Origin: Clostridiales bacterium
GTDB lineage: Bacteria > Bacillota > Clostridia > Lachnospirales > Lachnospiraceae
Direction of reading: 5' to 3'
Assembly: GCA_012523775.1 (NCBI GenBank)
Contig: JAAYTK010000012.1
Span: 1 to 55,900, forward strand
DNA length: 55,900 bases
Positions 1 through 9,565 of this stretch are shown one piece after another. Made by a program: the position numbers and the translations under genes. Below the pieces are notes generated by a model. That model saw only the letters and a program-made list of their open reading frames with translations. It was not told the DNA's origin and searched no databases. Position 1 is the first letter of the stretch. Each line of letters starts with the position of its first letter.

Positions 1-3000
1 ATCTGCCTCAGACAACACGATTCCCGAATAGAAACACGGTCCGTTGTTGAACAGGTAGTAATTACTCACCACATCGTTTGGTGATGAGCTGTATGTTCCC
101 ATATGGGTATTTATAGGAGAGCTTCCTGCCAGACCCTCCTCCGCTACAGTAGGGTCTCCGCTGTCTGCCAGACAGTACCATCCGATAAGCTTCTTAGACT
201 CGCTGTAATTATCGACTGCCCAGTCCGAATATTTGGTTTGGGCTATCCGTATGGCATTCCCAATCTGATATGGATATCTGGTTATGCTACCTTCATTTGT
301 CTTGGTGAGATATACCGATAAATAGGCGTTATCCGACCTGAGATTGGTGCCGAAATCACCCCTCATATTACTGTAAATAAAATCCTCACCGTTCTTGGCT
401 ATTCTGTTGATATAATTGTAGGTATAGCTTGTGTTGCTCTGGAAGCTGTATCCGTTGTATCCAAAGTAATCCTGCTGATTATTATATCCAAGGGCGTCCT
501 TTGTAAATACCACCGGTAAACCCCTGTTTGATATCTCTTCCCTAATGTTGGTAACGGCACCGTTGGTATTTGATATGGCCGTTGACGGGTTATCCATAAG
601 AATCAAATTGTATTCCGATAGTTTAGAAGTCCCTGTTGGATTCGTACTGTCATAGGAGTGATTTACATACAGCAGCTCGAAATCCTGTACTGTCATGGTG
701 GTAAATTCCAAGGTATAATCCTTCAGGTTGTCGCTTCGTGTATATGTTCTAAGAAGTGAATCTTCGTCATATATTATGCTGCTTTCTATATTGTAGGTCG
801 AATCATTGTCAATTATCTGAAGAATACTGATGGTTTCCGGATTGGAATTTGCCGCATACCCGGTCACATAACCCCGTATCAGTTCATTATCATTACGCCT
901 CACCACGAGCTTCCACTGTCTTACGCCGTTATAAGCCGACATATTTATACTGCAACTAAAGATACGGTTCTCACTCTCACTGATATTCTCCCATGTGGAA
1001 CCGTCACCGGAAACCATCTGCACCTCTTCGGAAGGGTCAAAGGCACCGTCGCCGTTGGCATCTAGATAAACCTGCACATTATAGGTGTGGTAGCTTGGAT
1101 TCGTACCCTTCGGCAGCAACTTGAATTTAATATTCAAAATACCTGTCGTGGGATCGACATAACTATAATATATCTTAGGATTTGCCGGTAACAGCGGCTG
1201 AATAAGACTGATATTTGGCCTGATTATTCTAAGGGCAGAGTTTAGCCTGTTATTAAATGTCGTCCTTAAGTTACCGCCGGATTCATAATCGCCCATGTTA
1301 AGGAAATTTCCGCTGAAATTAGCCTTCGAGTCTACGATAAACCTATACATATTCGTATCGGTTCTTACGGAGACATTGTTTCTGCTGTCCCTCATTCTGT
1401 ATAGATTGGCATCGAGGATTATCGGGTATCCGGCCCTGAGATATTCCTCAAGCTTTGCCTTCTTATCCTCCGATATATCATTTCCGCGATATCTGTAAGA
1501 ACCTCCTGATTGAGAAGATATGATGTCACCCTCCACGAAGTATATATTACCTCGCTCAGGATAATTGTTGGCATTGAACGTGGTTACCTTATGCTGGCTG
1601 TTCTGCATATTAAATCTTCCCGAACCGCTTCCCATAAATATCATGTCATAGTTAGAGTTAATATCCGCTATATATCCGTTAAACTGGGTACTGGTCATAT
1701 TCACTATCCGTACGTCATAATCGGATAATATGGCCTCTATCGCCGCCTGAGAACCCTCAAAATCGGCGGTTGGCTGGATATTCAATACTCTCTTATAGGT
1801 TCTGATGTTGCTGCCCCCGGGATCATCACCGGTTCCAGGGTCTTCACCATCACCGGGTCCTTCCACGTCACCGCCATCGGGATATGCCACACCGCCGGTA
1901 TTATCAAATCCCTCTCCGTTGTTGGTAATAACATTCAGTAAATCTCCCAAGGTTATACTGCCGGGATTAACAGGATTGTCCGGGTCGAGGGAGTTAAAAT
2001 GCTCGACAGCATCATTCTGTGCATCCTGCGGTATATATAATGGATTCATAAATTTATCGGTGAATATATCGCTACCGCCTATTATCAGGACATTATCAGA
2101 TACATCCGTAGGCGTAGCCATCAGATTATAATTAAATATTCCGTATCTTCTGAAATCGGCCTCACTCAGATTATTGCCGTAACTGACCAACTCACCGTCC
2201 TCATTAAGACCGATTGCAAGAAATGTATTACCGTTCCAGTAAAGTGCCTGGTTAGAGCCTGCTCCATAGCTTGCTCCCGGGCGGACATAGCTTCCTGTTG
2301 TACCGCTTCTGTTAATGCCTGGGCTTACACTATTGGATTGAATCAGATAATCTGACCTGTCGGGGTTCATAAATGCATTATAGAAGTCAATCATATTTCT
2401 TTGATATATCATAATAAACAACTTCGCGACATTACAGGAGGTGGCACTCTGTCCGGTATAACCTACTCCGACATTAACATTTGCCCTAAGCTGGCTATAT
2501 GCCCCCTGTCCGCTTATGGCTTTGTTATAAAATGTGGAGTCGAGTATAACTGCTGCCTTATGACAGCCTATTCCCGCTATCCTCTTAAATAGCCTCTCCA
2601 CGCTTTCCCAACTTAAGTCATTGACGGCAAAGTTCAGTTCCGCCTGCTTCTTACCGTCATTATTGTGGTATCTGTCACCGGAAGGAAGATTTATTCCTTC
2701 ATCCGAATAGGTCTCATAGAGACGAATATAACTGACGTTATGATTATAGTTTTCATTGATATATATTAAGCTCGCCTCATCAATATAATGCTGATTCTCC
2801 GGTCTGTTCAGCTCATTTGGCGTAATCGTCACAACACGAACAGGATAATCGTTGACATGCTCACTGGGTATACCTAGGGAAACTCTCTTAAACCACTCAT
2901 TATTTACAATTTCACCGACATAGGTAAACTGATAATTCTGCAGTACCTTATAACCCTTAATCCATATTCTGTTACCCTCCCGATAATAGTTTGAGGGCTT

Positions 3001-3942
3001 CGTCAGTGCCTCATCGCTTTGAACCCATCTGTAATTTCCTCCCCACCATTGCTCGTAGGTAAATACAGGCACATTGGTAACTCTTATATAGTTGCCCCCT
3101 GTACTCGGTGTATAGGTCAGATTGCCGCCATATGAGTAATCACCGGAATTGTCATCGACGATTACATAATCATTTCTCATAAAATATGAGCCCGAGCCAC
3201 TGGGTACAAATAATACGTCATAGGCACCCTGTCCAATATTCAGATAGAATATCTTATTGGCACTATCGTAATCATAGTCCCCCGTATTATCATCGGACCT
3301 GGTTACGCTGTATGGCTTATAACGGATTGTATTACTGAACAGATTGTCATTTCCGAAACTTGAATGGCTAAAATAAGCCACAACATTCTTCCTATGGACA
3401 ACCGGATTCCATATATTCTCATAGGTGTTCTCCAATGTGGCGTTCTGCGGAAGCCTTGCCACATAATCTCCCGTCCCCATAGGAACAGCCTCATATATTG
3501 TATTTCCCTCAGATATTCTATATAAATCGGGCCCTGAGTTTGACTGATATTCAAAATATCCGTTCTGCTTAACATAATGCATGGATACTCTCCATCCACT
3601 GTCAGCAGACTGGTCCGTGGGTAATGGCTTTTCTCTGTATGACGGATATAAATTATATGCGTCACCGGCGATCAATGCCCCACCGAAGTTTTCAAGACTT
3701 ATAAGCTCAGGGTTGATAGGCTCCTGACCTCCGATAAGGTAGCCTATCTCTGCCATTCCCTTATAGGGAACAATCTCAAGTATGGTAAATGCGTCCGCTT
3801 CGGTATTATCATCGTTTTCCTCGGACCATTCCGCCTCGTCGGCAGCCTGAGTATACCGGGTGTCATCCATGAAACCGGGCATGATAAAAGCAACTGCCAT
3901 AATTAATATTGCCAGCATAATTGCCTTTATAAAGGATTTCAT
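1..3942 (-). CDS. DUF5057-type secreted protein, possible pilus-tip adhesin (3' end outside window)
   Basis: The frame is open for 1314 codons from the ATG at 3942 to the left edge, so the C-terminus and any anchor are not visible. Residues 1-35 form a signal peptide with a hydrophobic core. The next segment begins with an FTILEIVP motif, which I recognise as the start of DUF5057. A Gly/Asp/Pro linker lies near residues 687-713 and separates two halves. Later segments restart with similar hydrophobic strands (VLNIQP near 715, ILQIID near 1037). Residues 961-972 match an EF-hand-type calcium loop (DxNxDGxxDxxE), and an RGD lies at 1194. An RBS (ggagg) precedes the ATG. It is the last visible gene of the pilus operon, 27 bases after the PilW-like prepilin, so a role on the pilus or cell surface is inferred. 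The function of DUF5057 is not known to me. Confidence 0.8.
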   Translation of the reverse strand, partial: MKSFIKAIMLAILIMAVAFIMPGFMDDTRYTQAADEAEWSEENDDNTEADAFTILEIVPYKGMAEIGYLIGGQEPINPELISLENFGGALIAGDAYNLYPSYREKPLPTDQSADSGWRVSMHYVKQNGYFEYQSNSGPDLYRISEGNTIYEAVPMGTGDYVARLPQNATLENTYENIWNPVVHRKNVVAYFSHSSFGNDNLFSNTIRYKPYSVTRSDDNTGDYDYDSANKIFYLNIGQGAYDVLFVPSGSGSYFMRNDYVIVDDNSGDYSYGGNLTYTPSTGGNYIRVTNVPVFTYEQWWGGNYRWVQSDEALTKPSNYYREGNRIWIKGYKVLQNYQFTYVGEIVNNEWFKRVSLGIPSEHVNDYPVRVVTITPNELNRPENQHYIDEASLIYINENYNHNVSYIRLYETYSDEGINLPSGDRYHNNDGKKQAELNFAVNDLSWESVERLFKRIAGIGCHKAAVILDSTFYNKAISGQGAYSQLRANVNVGVGYTGQSATSCNVAKLFIMIYQRNMIDFYNAFMNPDRSDYLIQSNSVSPGINRSGTTGSYVRPGASYGAGSNQALYWNGNTFLAIGLNEDGELVSYGNNLSEADFRRYGIFNYNLMATPTDVSDNVLIIGGSDIFTDKFMNPLYIPQDAQNDAVEHFNSLDPDNPVNPGSITLGDLLNVITNNGEGFDNTGGVAYPDGGDVEGPGDGEDPGTGDDPGGSNIRTYKRVLNIQPTADFEGSQAAIEAILSDYDVRIVNMTSTQFNGYIADINSNYDMIFMGSGSGRFNMQNSQHKVTTFNANNYPERGNIYFVEGDIISSQSGGSYRYRGNDISEDKKAKLEEYLRAGYPIILDANLYRMRDSRNNVSVRTDTNMYRFIVDSKANFSGNFLNMGDYESGGNLRTTFNNRLNSALRIIRPNISLIQPLLPANPKIYYSYVDPTTGILNIKFKLLPKGTNPSYHTYNVQVYLDANGDGAFDPSEEVQMVSGDGSTWENISESENRIFSCSINMSAYNGVRQWKLVVRRNDNELIRGYVTGYAANSNPETISILQIIDNDSTYNIESSIIYDEDSLLRTYTRSDNLKDYTLEFTTMTVQDFELLYVNHSYDSTNPTGTSKLSEYNLILMDNPSTAISNTNGAVTNIREEISNRGLPVVFTKDALGYNNQQDYFGYNGYSFQSNTSYTYNYINRIAKNGEDFIYSNMRGDFGTNLRSDNAYLSVYLTKTNEGSITRYPYQIGNAIRIAQTKYSDWAVDNYSESKKLIGWYCLADSGDPTVAEEGLAGSSPINTHMGTYSSSPNDVVSNYYLFNNGPCFYSGIVLSEAD

Positions 3943-3969
3943 GTCAACACCTCCTTGACTTTATATTTC

Positions 3970-4473
3970 TTATCTCGTATTTCTGAATTTAACCTTCTTA
4001 GTCAGTCTTTCATTGTCATTCCCAAGCGAAAGCCTTAAATCAATGTCTACAGCCCTATTGCCGGAGGTCTTGGTTATATCCAGGCTTTGAACATACTCTG
4101 CGAGCAAATGCTCCTCCTTGGTGTATGGAGCCGTCTTTGCCTGCTCATAATCCGTTGTAAATACCTGATACAACAGGCTCTCTCGGGATATAACCGTATA
4201 ATACTCATCCATGCCATATTTGAATATGTATCTTTTTTCTTCGGGAATTTCTTCATATATCTCCATTTCGCTGGATTCCATTACCAGATTACTTAGCTGG
4301 TTTATTATAGTCTGAGCCTCTATCTGAAGATTGACATTATCATTAGTCTTTCTAAAGCCCTTCGAAGCACTGTTAATGAACAGAAATATCATCGAAAGGA
4401 TTATCGCCGCAATCATCATGGCAATTATCAATTCTAACAGGCTTGCCCCTTTATTATCCCTGGATATATCCAA
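3970..4473 (-). CDS. Minor prepilin, PilW-like
   Basis: 167 residues with a class III (type IV) prepilin leader. The cleavage site is after Gly9 in NKG^ASLLE, Glu5 of the mature protein is present, and a hydrophobic helix of about 20 residues follows. The globular part is short and has no cysteine pair. It lies 11 bases after the FimT/GspH-like pilin and 27 bases before the DUF5057 gene, all in the pilus operon. By position and size it matches the PilW/GspJ-like minor pilin slot, but the C-terminal part is not diagnostic. It should be processed by the PilD encoded at 11489-12280 and incorporated at or near the pilus tip (inference from minor pilins in other systems). Confidence 0.8.
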   Translation of the reverse strand: MDISRDNKGASLLELIIAMMIAAIILSMIFLFINSASKGFRKTNDNVNLQIEAQTIINQLSNLVMESSEMEIYEEIPEEKRYIFKYGMDEYYTVISRESLLYQVFTTDYEQAKTAPYTKEEHLLAEYVQSLDITKTSGNRAVDIDLRLSLGNDNERLTKKVKFRNTR

Positions 4474-4484
4474 AACACGTCACC

Positions 4485-5024
4485 TCAATCAATATACGCT
4501 TTTCCGGTCGCCTCTACGAGATTTATCCTGTAAGAGATGTCGTTGCACTCCACAGTGATATTCTTAATTAATATACCCATAGAGTTTCGTACGAATTTTC
4601 CGGTGTCCTTAGCATATGTAAGCTCCAGCTTTTCACTGACATTCACTCCGTCTACCAAAATGTCACTGACCAGATATCTGTTACCATCGCTGCTTTGAAA
4701 GCTTATATTCCCCTTTCTCAGGTCAAGTCTCTCGGTACTGGTGACCACCCTCGTACCGTCCCTTTCCGTCTCGATTCTGAGAAAGTAATCCTTATCCTCT
4801 TTATATATAACAAGGTAGCATCCTTCCTTCTTTGTCATATTCTGAATCCTGACATTATCCGATACCGCCCGTATTCTGGATGCTGCACTCTTGGCATTTC
4901 CGTATCCCAGGACTCCGACTCCTAATACGGTTCCTACCAAAAACAACGCAATTATAACCATAACTATTAACAGTTCTATAAGAGTAAAGCCTCGATTATT
5001 CTTTAAGAATGTCGCCCTTTTCAT
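4485..5024 (-). CDS. Minor prepilin, FimT/GspH-like
   Basis: 179 residues. The leader ends NNRG^FTLIE, with Glu5 present and a classic hydrophobic helix (LLIVMVIIALFLV). Residues after about 40 look like a small beta-rich globular domain as in GspH/FimT: alternating polar and hydrophobic strands with no long helices. The stop of the preceding giant pilin is five bases upstream and the PilW-like gene begins 11 bases downstream, so translation is probably coupled. Minor pilins of this class prime pilus assembly together with PilV/W/X-type partners. The prepilin identity is certain; the FimT/GspH assignment within the minor pilins is by position and shape. Confidence 0.8.
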   Translation of the reverse strand: MKRATFLKNNRGFTLIELLIVMVIIALFLVGTVLGVGVLGYGNAKSAASRIRAVSDNVRIQNMTKKEGCYLVIYKEDKDYFLRIETERDGTRVVTSTERLDLRKGNISFQSSDGNRYLVSDILVDGVNVSEKLELTYAKDTGKFVRNSMGILIKNITVECNDISYRINLVEATGKAYID

Positions 5025-5029
5025 AATGC

Positions 5030-7444
5030 TTATTCCCTTCGCCAGTTCCTAAAATGAATTACTGTAGACAAATCCACAAGATTCTCTGCCGGATCCTCTC
5101 TTACATATAAAACCCTAGTATCCAAATTTCTGAAAATGTATTTTAGCACCTCGCCCTGTTCCGAAAATATAGACTCCAGCAGGTCATCGGAGGCTGTTAA
5201 TGTATTGTCGGACCCAAGGATTATATCCCCCATGGAAGCCAGCCTTCCTGTTACACTCACGTTGTTTCCCAGCGTAATTTTGTTTAAACCGTCGGCTGTA
5301 TTAGAATCGATTGACAATATCATTCCGTCGATATTTACATTATCATCTATATATACATCACCGTTTACTACCATAAGCCCGGCAAAATTCCTGTATATAT
5401 TCGTATTACCGTTAACCACAATGATTTTACCCTCTGAACGGGGGACATCTAAATTCAACATACCTCCGTAGTATTCCAGCCCCTCATATGTAGGATGCTT
5501 AATAAGCCATTCCTGGATATACGCCAAATCGGAGGAAATTGTCGTTGACTCCACCACCTTATCCTCCTCCTGATATCCTTTGTCACTGTCCAGAGAAAGA
5601 TTATGGCAAATCTTATTATACAGGCCTAATAAACTCCCAACAGTATCCGTAGGCTTAATTCCGTTACCTGAGTATGTGGGATTACTAAATTCGTGACTGT
5701 TAATTACATTTATTACTTCTTCATCAGTAGAATAGTGACTGCTGATTCCCCGTTGAATGCCTACCTTGGGTATCCCGACAGCATGGTTATCATAGTACAT
5801 CAGATTGCCTGCAGAAATAACCTCGTTGATTGATGGATTCGGTAGGATAACCTGCCCAAGCTTAAACGGATATATACTATCTAATGAATATTCATTTCTC
5901 AGAATATAATCCCACAGATAATCGTCTGCCTGCTTGCCGCTGCCAAAGTTAAGATAATAATATCTCAGAATGGTGGATGTATCCCCTTCCACCGTTTGCT
6001 TTGATGCAATCTTATGATTTACGGCATTATTTACATATAGTCTATAATCAATGTCCTCTGAAGGATCAAGCTCGTCAAAATTCACTTCCGGTATATCAAA
6101 ATCTGCTATATCCAGGCTTGTTACAGGATTATGCTTTATATCCTTTATGAATCTTCCCGGTAAAAGGTAGGCTTTTTGGTTGCTCTTTATGCCCACCGAT
6201 TCACCGGTCATAATATCAGTTACCTTCGTTGTGCCGGCCTTACTGTCATCGACCGATACATGGGCCCGTCCCGCAAGAATAAGGGAGTTGACACGGGATA
6301 AATCCAGGGTAGAGCCTGTCCCATTGATTATTATGGAACTTCCCAGAGAGGATTGAGTGGCGGTATAACCCACATATGCACCCTTAACGGTAACATTACT
6401 GTAGCTTCCGTTTAACGTAAGATCATCCCTGACAATACATGTTCCATCTATATCAATAGTGGTGGGCTTGGTATAGTCCTGACCTACAGGCACCGTAATC
6501 TCAGTCCTTATATTATCCGCCCATACCACAGCCGGTACATATGGAGCACCGGTATCGGAGTCAGTCATGGTAATACCGCTAATGCTTAGGCTTCCGGTAT
6601 CCTTAACGACAATATCCCCTCTCGTTATGATATTGCCGCCATTTATTAAGACCTTATGATAATCCATCATTTGGCTTCCTACGATTATATCGTCTCCCGA
6701 ATATATACTGCCTTCAATGATATTTTCCCCTGTGGAGCCTTCCCCAAGGGTATTGTCCGATACTATGCTTCCATCCGCTACCAGGGCATAGTCCCTATAT
6801 GGCTGCTCCATTCCGTATACAACGGTCTGAAGGCCTTCCTCAAATGAAAATTCGGGTAGCTCTATCATCATATCAGTACTGATTCTGCTGTCAAAATCAT
6901 CGACAGTCATATGAACACTGATATCGCTGACTATGATGCCTGACAGCGGTACTATGCTGATGTTGCCTATATTAATAACTCTGGTAATACTCCCATCACC
7001 GGGAAGGGGCATTAGGTAATCATCAAATATTTGGGTGTTCTGAACCCGCACAGGGGTACCGCTCAGCAAGTCCGTTTCACTATAACCACTGGTGTTTCCC
7101 AACTTCCTTATCAGCTCCAGGGTAACCCTTCTTTTTAACTCGTTATTGAGTTCTTCCTCATCTAATGCTATATATGTAGAAATGTTTTTCAATATGGCAT
7201 CGTCATTATTCTCATAAACATCCCTTATCGTTTGAACAGTCAGCTCATGTAGACATGCGGCTATTTCGTCCATGGTCGCCTCACAGGTATAGAAATTCTC
7301 CTTGGCTTTTCTTTCGAGTACCTTCATCTGAAGATTAGTCATAGTAACAGAAAGCATCATAGAGCCCAATATTCCGATAAAGGCAAGGATGATGACAACA
7401 GTAAGCAGGGTAGAGCCTTGATTATTCAATTTTCTCATTTTCAT
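5030..7444 (-). CDS. Giant PilX/GspK-like minor pilin
   Basis: 804 residues, far larger than usual minor pilins (150-350). The N-terminus carries a prepilin leader with cleavage after Gly in NNQG^STLLT and a hydrophobic helix of about 22 residues. Position 5 of the mature protein is Thr, not Glu. Loss of Glu5 is the hallmark of GspK/PilX-type pilins that cap the filament. Residues of about 25-100 are helical and coiled-coil-like. The middle (about 230-430) and the C-terminal part (about 680-770) have short V/I strands broken by G/N/D turns, suggesting a parallel beta-helix or bactofilin-like fold. It sits between the PilV-like and FimT-like pilins. The prepilin nature is clear; the cap role is inferred. 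Confidence 0.75.
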   Translation of the reverse strand: MKMRKLNNQGSTLLTVVIILAFIGILGSMMLSVTMTNLQMKVLERKAKENFYTCEATMDEIAACLHELTVQTIRDVYENNDDAILKNISTYIALDEEELNNELKRRVTLELIRKLGNTSGYSETDLLSGTPVRVQNTQIFDDYLMPLPGDGSITRVINIGNISIVPLSGIIVSDISVHMTVDDFDSRISTDMMIELPEFSFEEGLQTVVYGMEQPYRDYALVADGSIVSDNTLGEGSTGENIIEGSIYSGDDIIVGSQMMDYHKVLINGGNIITRGDIVVKDTGSLSISGITMTDSDTGAPYVPAVVWADNIRTEITVPVGQDYTKPTTIDIDGTCIVRDDLTLNGSYSNVTVKGAYVGYTATQSSLGSSIIINGTGSTLDLSRVNSLILAGRAHVSVDDSKAGTTKVTDIMTGESVGIKSNQKAYLLPGRFIKDIKHNPVTSLDIADFDIPEVNFDELDPSEDIDYRLYVNNAVNHKIASKQTVEGDTSTILRYYYLNFGSGKQADDYLWDYILRNEYSLDSIYPFKLGQVILPNPSINEVISAGNLMYYDNHAVGIPKVGIQRGISSHYSTDEEVINVINSHEFSNPTYSGNGIKPTDTVGSLLGLYNKICHNLSLDSDKGYQEEDKVVESTTISSDLAYIQEWLIKHPTYEGLEYYGGMLNLDVPRSEGKIIVVNGNTNIYRNFAGLMVVNGDVYIDDNVNIDGMILSIDSNTADGLNKITLGNNVSVTGRLASMGDIILGSDNTLTASDDLLESIFSEQGEVLKYIFRNLDTRVLYVREDPAENLVDLSTVIHFRNWRRE

Positions 7445-7473
7445 GCTTACACATCCTTTCCCATCATCGGTAT

Positions 7474-8778
7474 TTATTGTTCCTTAGTGGATTTCAAGGA
7501 ATAATATACTTCCTTATATCGGTTTGCCTGGTCGGTCTCAGGCTTACATATATCAATCCTTATTTCATATATACGGTTAAGCTCGTAGGTGTTCATAAGA
7601 TTCATGTTTACAGTAGTATCCGTTGAACTTCCCGCATAGGCCTCATAGCTGGAAAGATTGGTAAAGACGGCGATTGAATCTCCCGGAGTCCGTGTAATCA
7701 GAACAGGATTGTTCAGGATATTCTTCTGGTCGGCCACAAAGAATTTTATGTTTTTTGATGTGTCGTTGTTGGTTAATCTGATTCTGTCCGCATTATATCC
7801 GTCGCCGGGGGCATGGGCTTCATGAAATGCGGACTGCTTATAAAAAAGATAAATGTTTTCAATGGTATCTGCATATTCAACCTGATCTATACTGTGAGTT
7901 ATTCTAATCTGTGACCACCAGTCACATATATATTCAATCTCATATGATACCAATGTATCACTGACTGTAATATTCATGTTTTTAGTTACATATTTCATTA
8001 TCTCGTTGGGATCGGTGTATTTTTCAAGATCTAAATCTTCCAGAGTGGGCTCTGCAAACCACCGGGGAGGTAAGGGCTCCCCCTTCATGGAAGCCACCTC
8101 GCATTCATTTCTCCATATGGCGTATTCCTTTAGGTATTCTATATATTCTTCCGATTGATGCAGCGTGGTTATTGCGTACTGTGTTCCCTGCTGTGTAAAT
8201 GAATTTAATGCCAACTGATCACTGTCCTCGACTCCCGCTCCGTTCACCGAGCTGCCGTCTGAGAAAAACAGTCCGTTTGCCTTCTCATCCAGATTAATAA
8301 CTTCCGGCATCAGAAAGTTATTAAGCTTGTCCTCCTCACCCTTATATACCGAGGCATCAAGCCTTATAAACACATCATAAGCAGAACCACCGGCTACAAC
8401 CCCATGGATTGCAAAGAAGCTGGTAGTCTGCTCTTCGTCCAAGCTTGTCTCCACATATTCGTCTTCACTAATCTGCTCTAGTCTTGTGATATCATCCAAT
8501 CTGTTTGGGATAATACTAAAAAGCTCCTTAGGGCTATTGAACGAATCAATAATCTCTCTGGTGGTAGAAGCCTTTAAGCCCTCCATGATACTGGCGGCTA
8601 GATTGCTCTGTATCTGATATCTTTCGGATTTTTTATTAATCTGCATTGAACGTATAAAATTACCCATTAACGGAACCATGATAATCACAAGAACCGCTAT
8701 GCTGATTAGCAGTTCCACGAGGGAGAAACCTCTGTTATTTAATCTGTATCCTGACCTTTTATTATATATACGTTTCAT
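7474..8778 (-). CDS. Minor prepilin, PilV-like
   Basis: 434 residues, long for a PilV. The leader is positively charged (residues 1-17) and ends NNRG^FSLVE with Glu5 intact, followed by a hydrophobic helix (LLISIAVLVIIMVPLMG). Next comes a helix with the MQINKKSERYQIQSNLAASIMEG pattern that follows the pilin helix in PilV/GspI-like proteins, then a large mixed alpha/beta domain with no recognised motif and two Trp-rich patches. A GGAGAGG ribosome-binding site precedes the ATG. The gene lies between pilO (39 bases upstream) and the giant pilin (29 bases downstream). Prepilin certain; PilV class inferred from order and the N-terminal helix. Confidence 0.78.
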   Translation of the reverse strand: MKRIYNKRSGYRLNNRGFSLVELLISIAVLVIIMVPLMGNFIRSMQINKKSERYQIQSNLAASIMEGLKASTTREIIDSFNSPKELFSIIPNRLDDITRLEQISEDEYVETSLDEEQTTSFFAIHGVVAGGSAYDVFIRLDASVYKGEEDKLNNFLMPEVINLDEKANGLFFSDGSSVNGAGVEDSDQLALNSFTQQGTQYAITTLHQSEEYIEYLKEYAIWRNECEVASMKGEPLPPRWFAEPTLEDLDLEKYTDPNEIMKYVTKNMNITVSDTLVSYEIEYICDWWSQIRITHSIDQVEYADTIENIYLFYKQSAFHEAHAPGDGYNADRIRLTNNDTSKNIKFFVADQKNILNNPVLITRTPGDSIAVFTNLSSYEAYAGSSTDTTVNMNLMNTYELNRIYEIRIDICKPETDQANRYKEVYYSLKSTKEQ

Positions 8779-8817
8779 CCTATATCCTCTCCGGGAAACT
8801 ATGATGACCGCCTATAT

Positions 8818-9546
8818 TTATTCTTCTCCGGCTTCATTATCGATATCACTGTCGGATTTTTCAGGACTTCCGGTACCGAATAAATTGTCTATCCCTATGT
8901 TGATATCATCAATCGGGGTTCCCTTGTATTCCTTCCCCGTACCGTTTAAGGCAAACCTTTTAAGGGTAAGGTTTCCTGCCAATGCACCTGTCGAGCTGTC
9001 ATAGCTGACAGCCACATTATCTATAACAGTCGGCTCCGGATAATTTCTTACGTACTCAGACAACTCCTTAAATCCCTCATAGTCCGTAAGAAAGTTCATA
9101 TTGATGGTGTTCACAACACCGTTCATGGTCTCCATTTTGTCATTGGCATCGTCTTCAGAGTCCTCCTCTGTGACAACCGCAGGCAGAATAGTGTTATAAA
9201 AGCCTGTATTGTCAGAGACATTCAGGGATGAGAGTTCTATCTTCAATGCCTCCTGCATCTTCTCTACAAACATGAAGTTATCCTCTTTAGCAATATGTAC
9301 GGGATATTGGTCTATGATATCCTGCTTTTGTTTGTTTATTTTATCTACCTCTTGCAGAATGTCCTCTTCCTGTTCAAGCTTAATTTCTCTCTCACGAATC
9401 AGCAGTTTTATTTGCTCTACTTCCTTATAAGCCTCCGTTGTTTTATTCATATATCCGGTGCACACAACTAAATAGGAATATACGAAAATCCCTACACTGA
9501 TTAAGGTAACTATAAATTTAATGTATTTTCCCTTTGTCTTCTTCAT
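8818..9546 (-). CDS. pilO: Type IV pilus inner-membrane alignment protein PilO-like
   Basis: 242 residues from the ATG at 9546; a TTG two codons upstream is also possible, but the GGGGG ribosome-binding site fits the ATG. There is one N-terminal transmembrane helix (about 10-30), a long coiled coil (about 35-85, E/K/Q rich, with KINKQKQDI), then a ferredoxin-like globular domain with the LTDYEGFKEL segment typical of PilO, and an acidic tail. PilO pairs with PilN and links the cytoplasmic PilM-PilB platform to the pilus. Here it follows the fused pilM-pilN gene by 19 bases. Sequence identity to proteobacterial PilO would be low; the assignment rests on topology, coiled coil and position. Confidence 0.8.
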   Translation of the reverse strand: MKKTKGKYIKFIVTLISVGIFVYSYLVVCTGYMNKTTEAYKEVEQIKLLIREREIKLEQEEDILQEVDKINKQKQDIIDQYPVHIAKEDNFMFVEKMQEALKIELSSLNVSDNTGFYNTILPAVVTEEDSEDDANDKMETMNGVVNTINMNFLTDYEGFKELSEYVRNYPEPTVIDNVAVSYDSSTGALAGNLTLKRFALNGTGKEYKGTPIDDINIGIDNLFGTGSPEKSDSDIDNEAGEE

Positions 9547-9565
9547 ATACAATTACCCCCGAGGT

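Noticed and set aside
1805..2131. Pro/Ser-rich plus-strand frame inside the DUF5057 gene
   Set aside because: It mirrors the Gly/Asp/Pro linker on the minus strand and has no start signals; the minus frame is continuous for 1314 codons.
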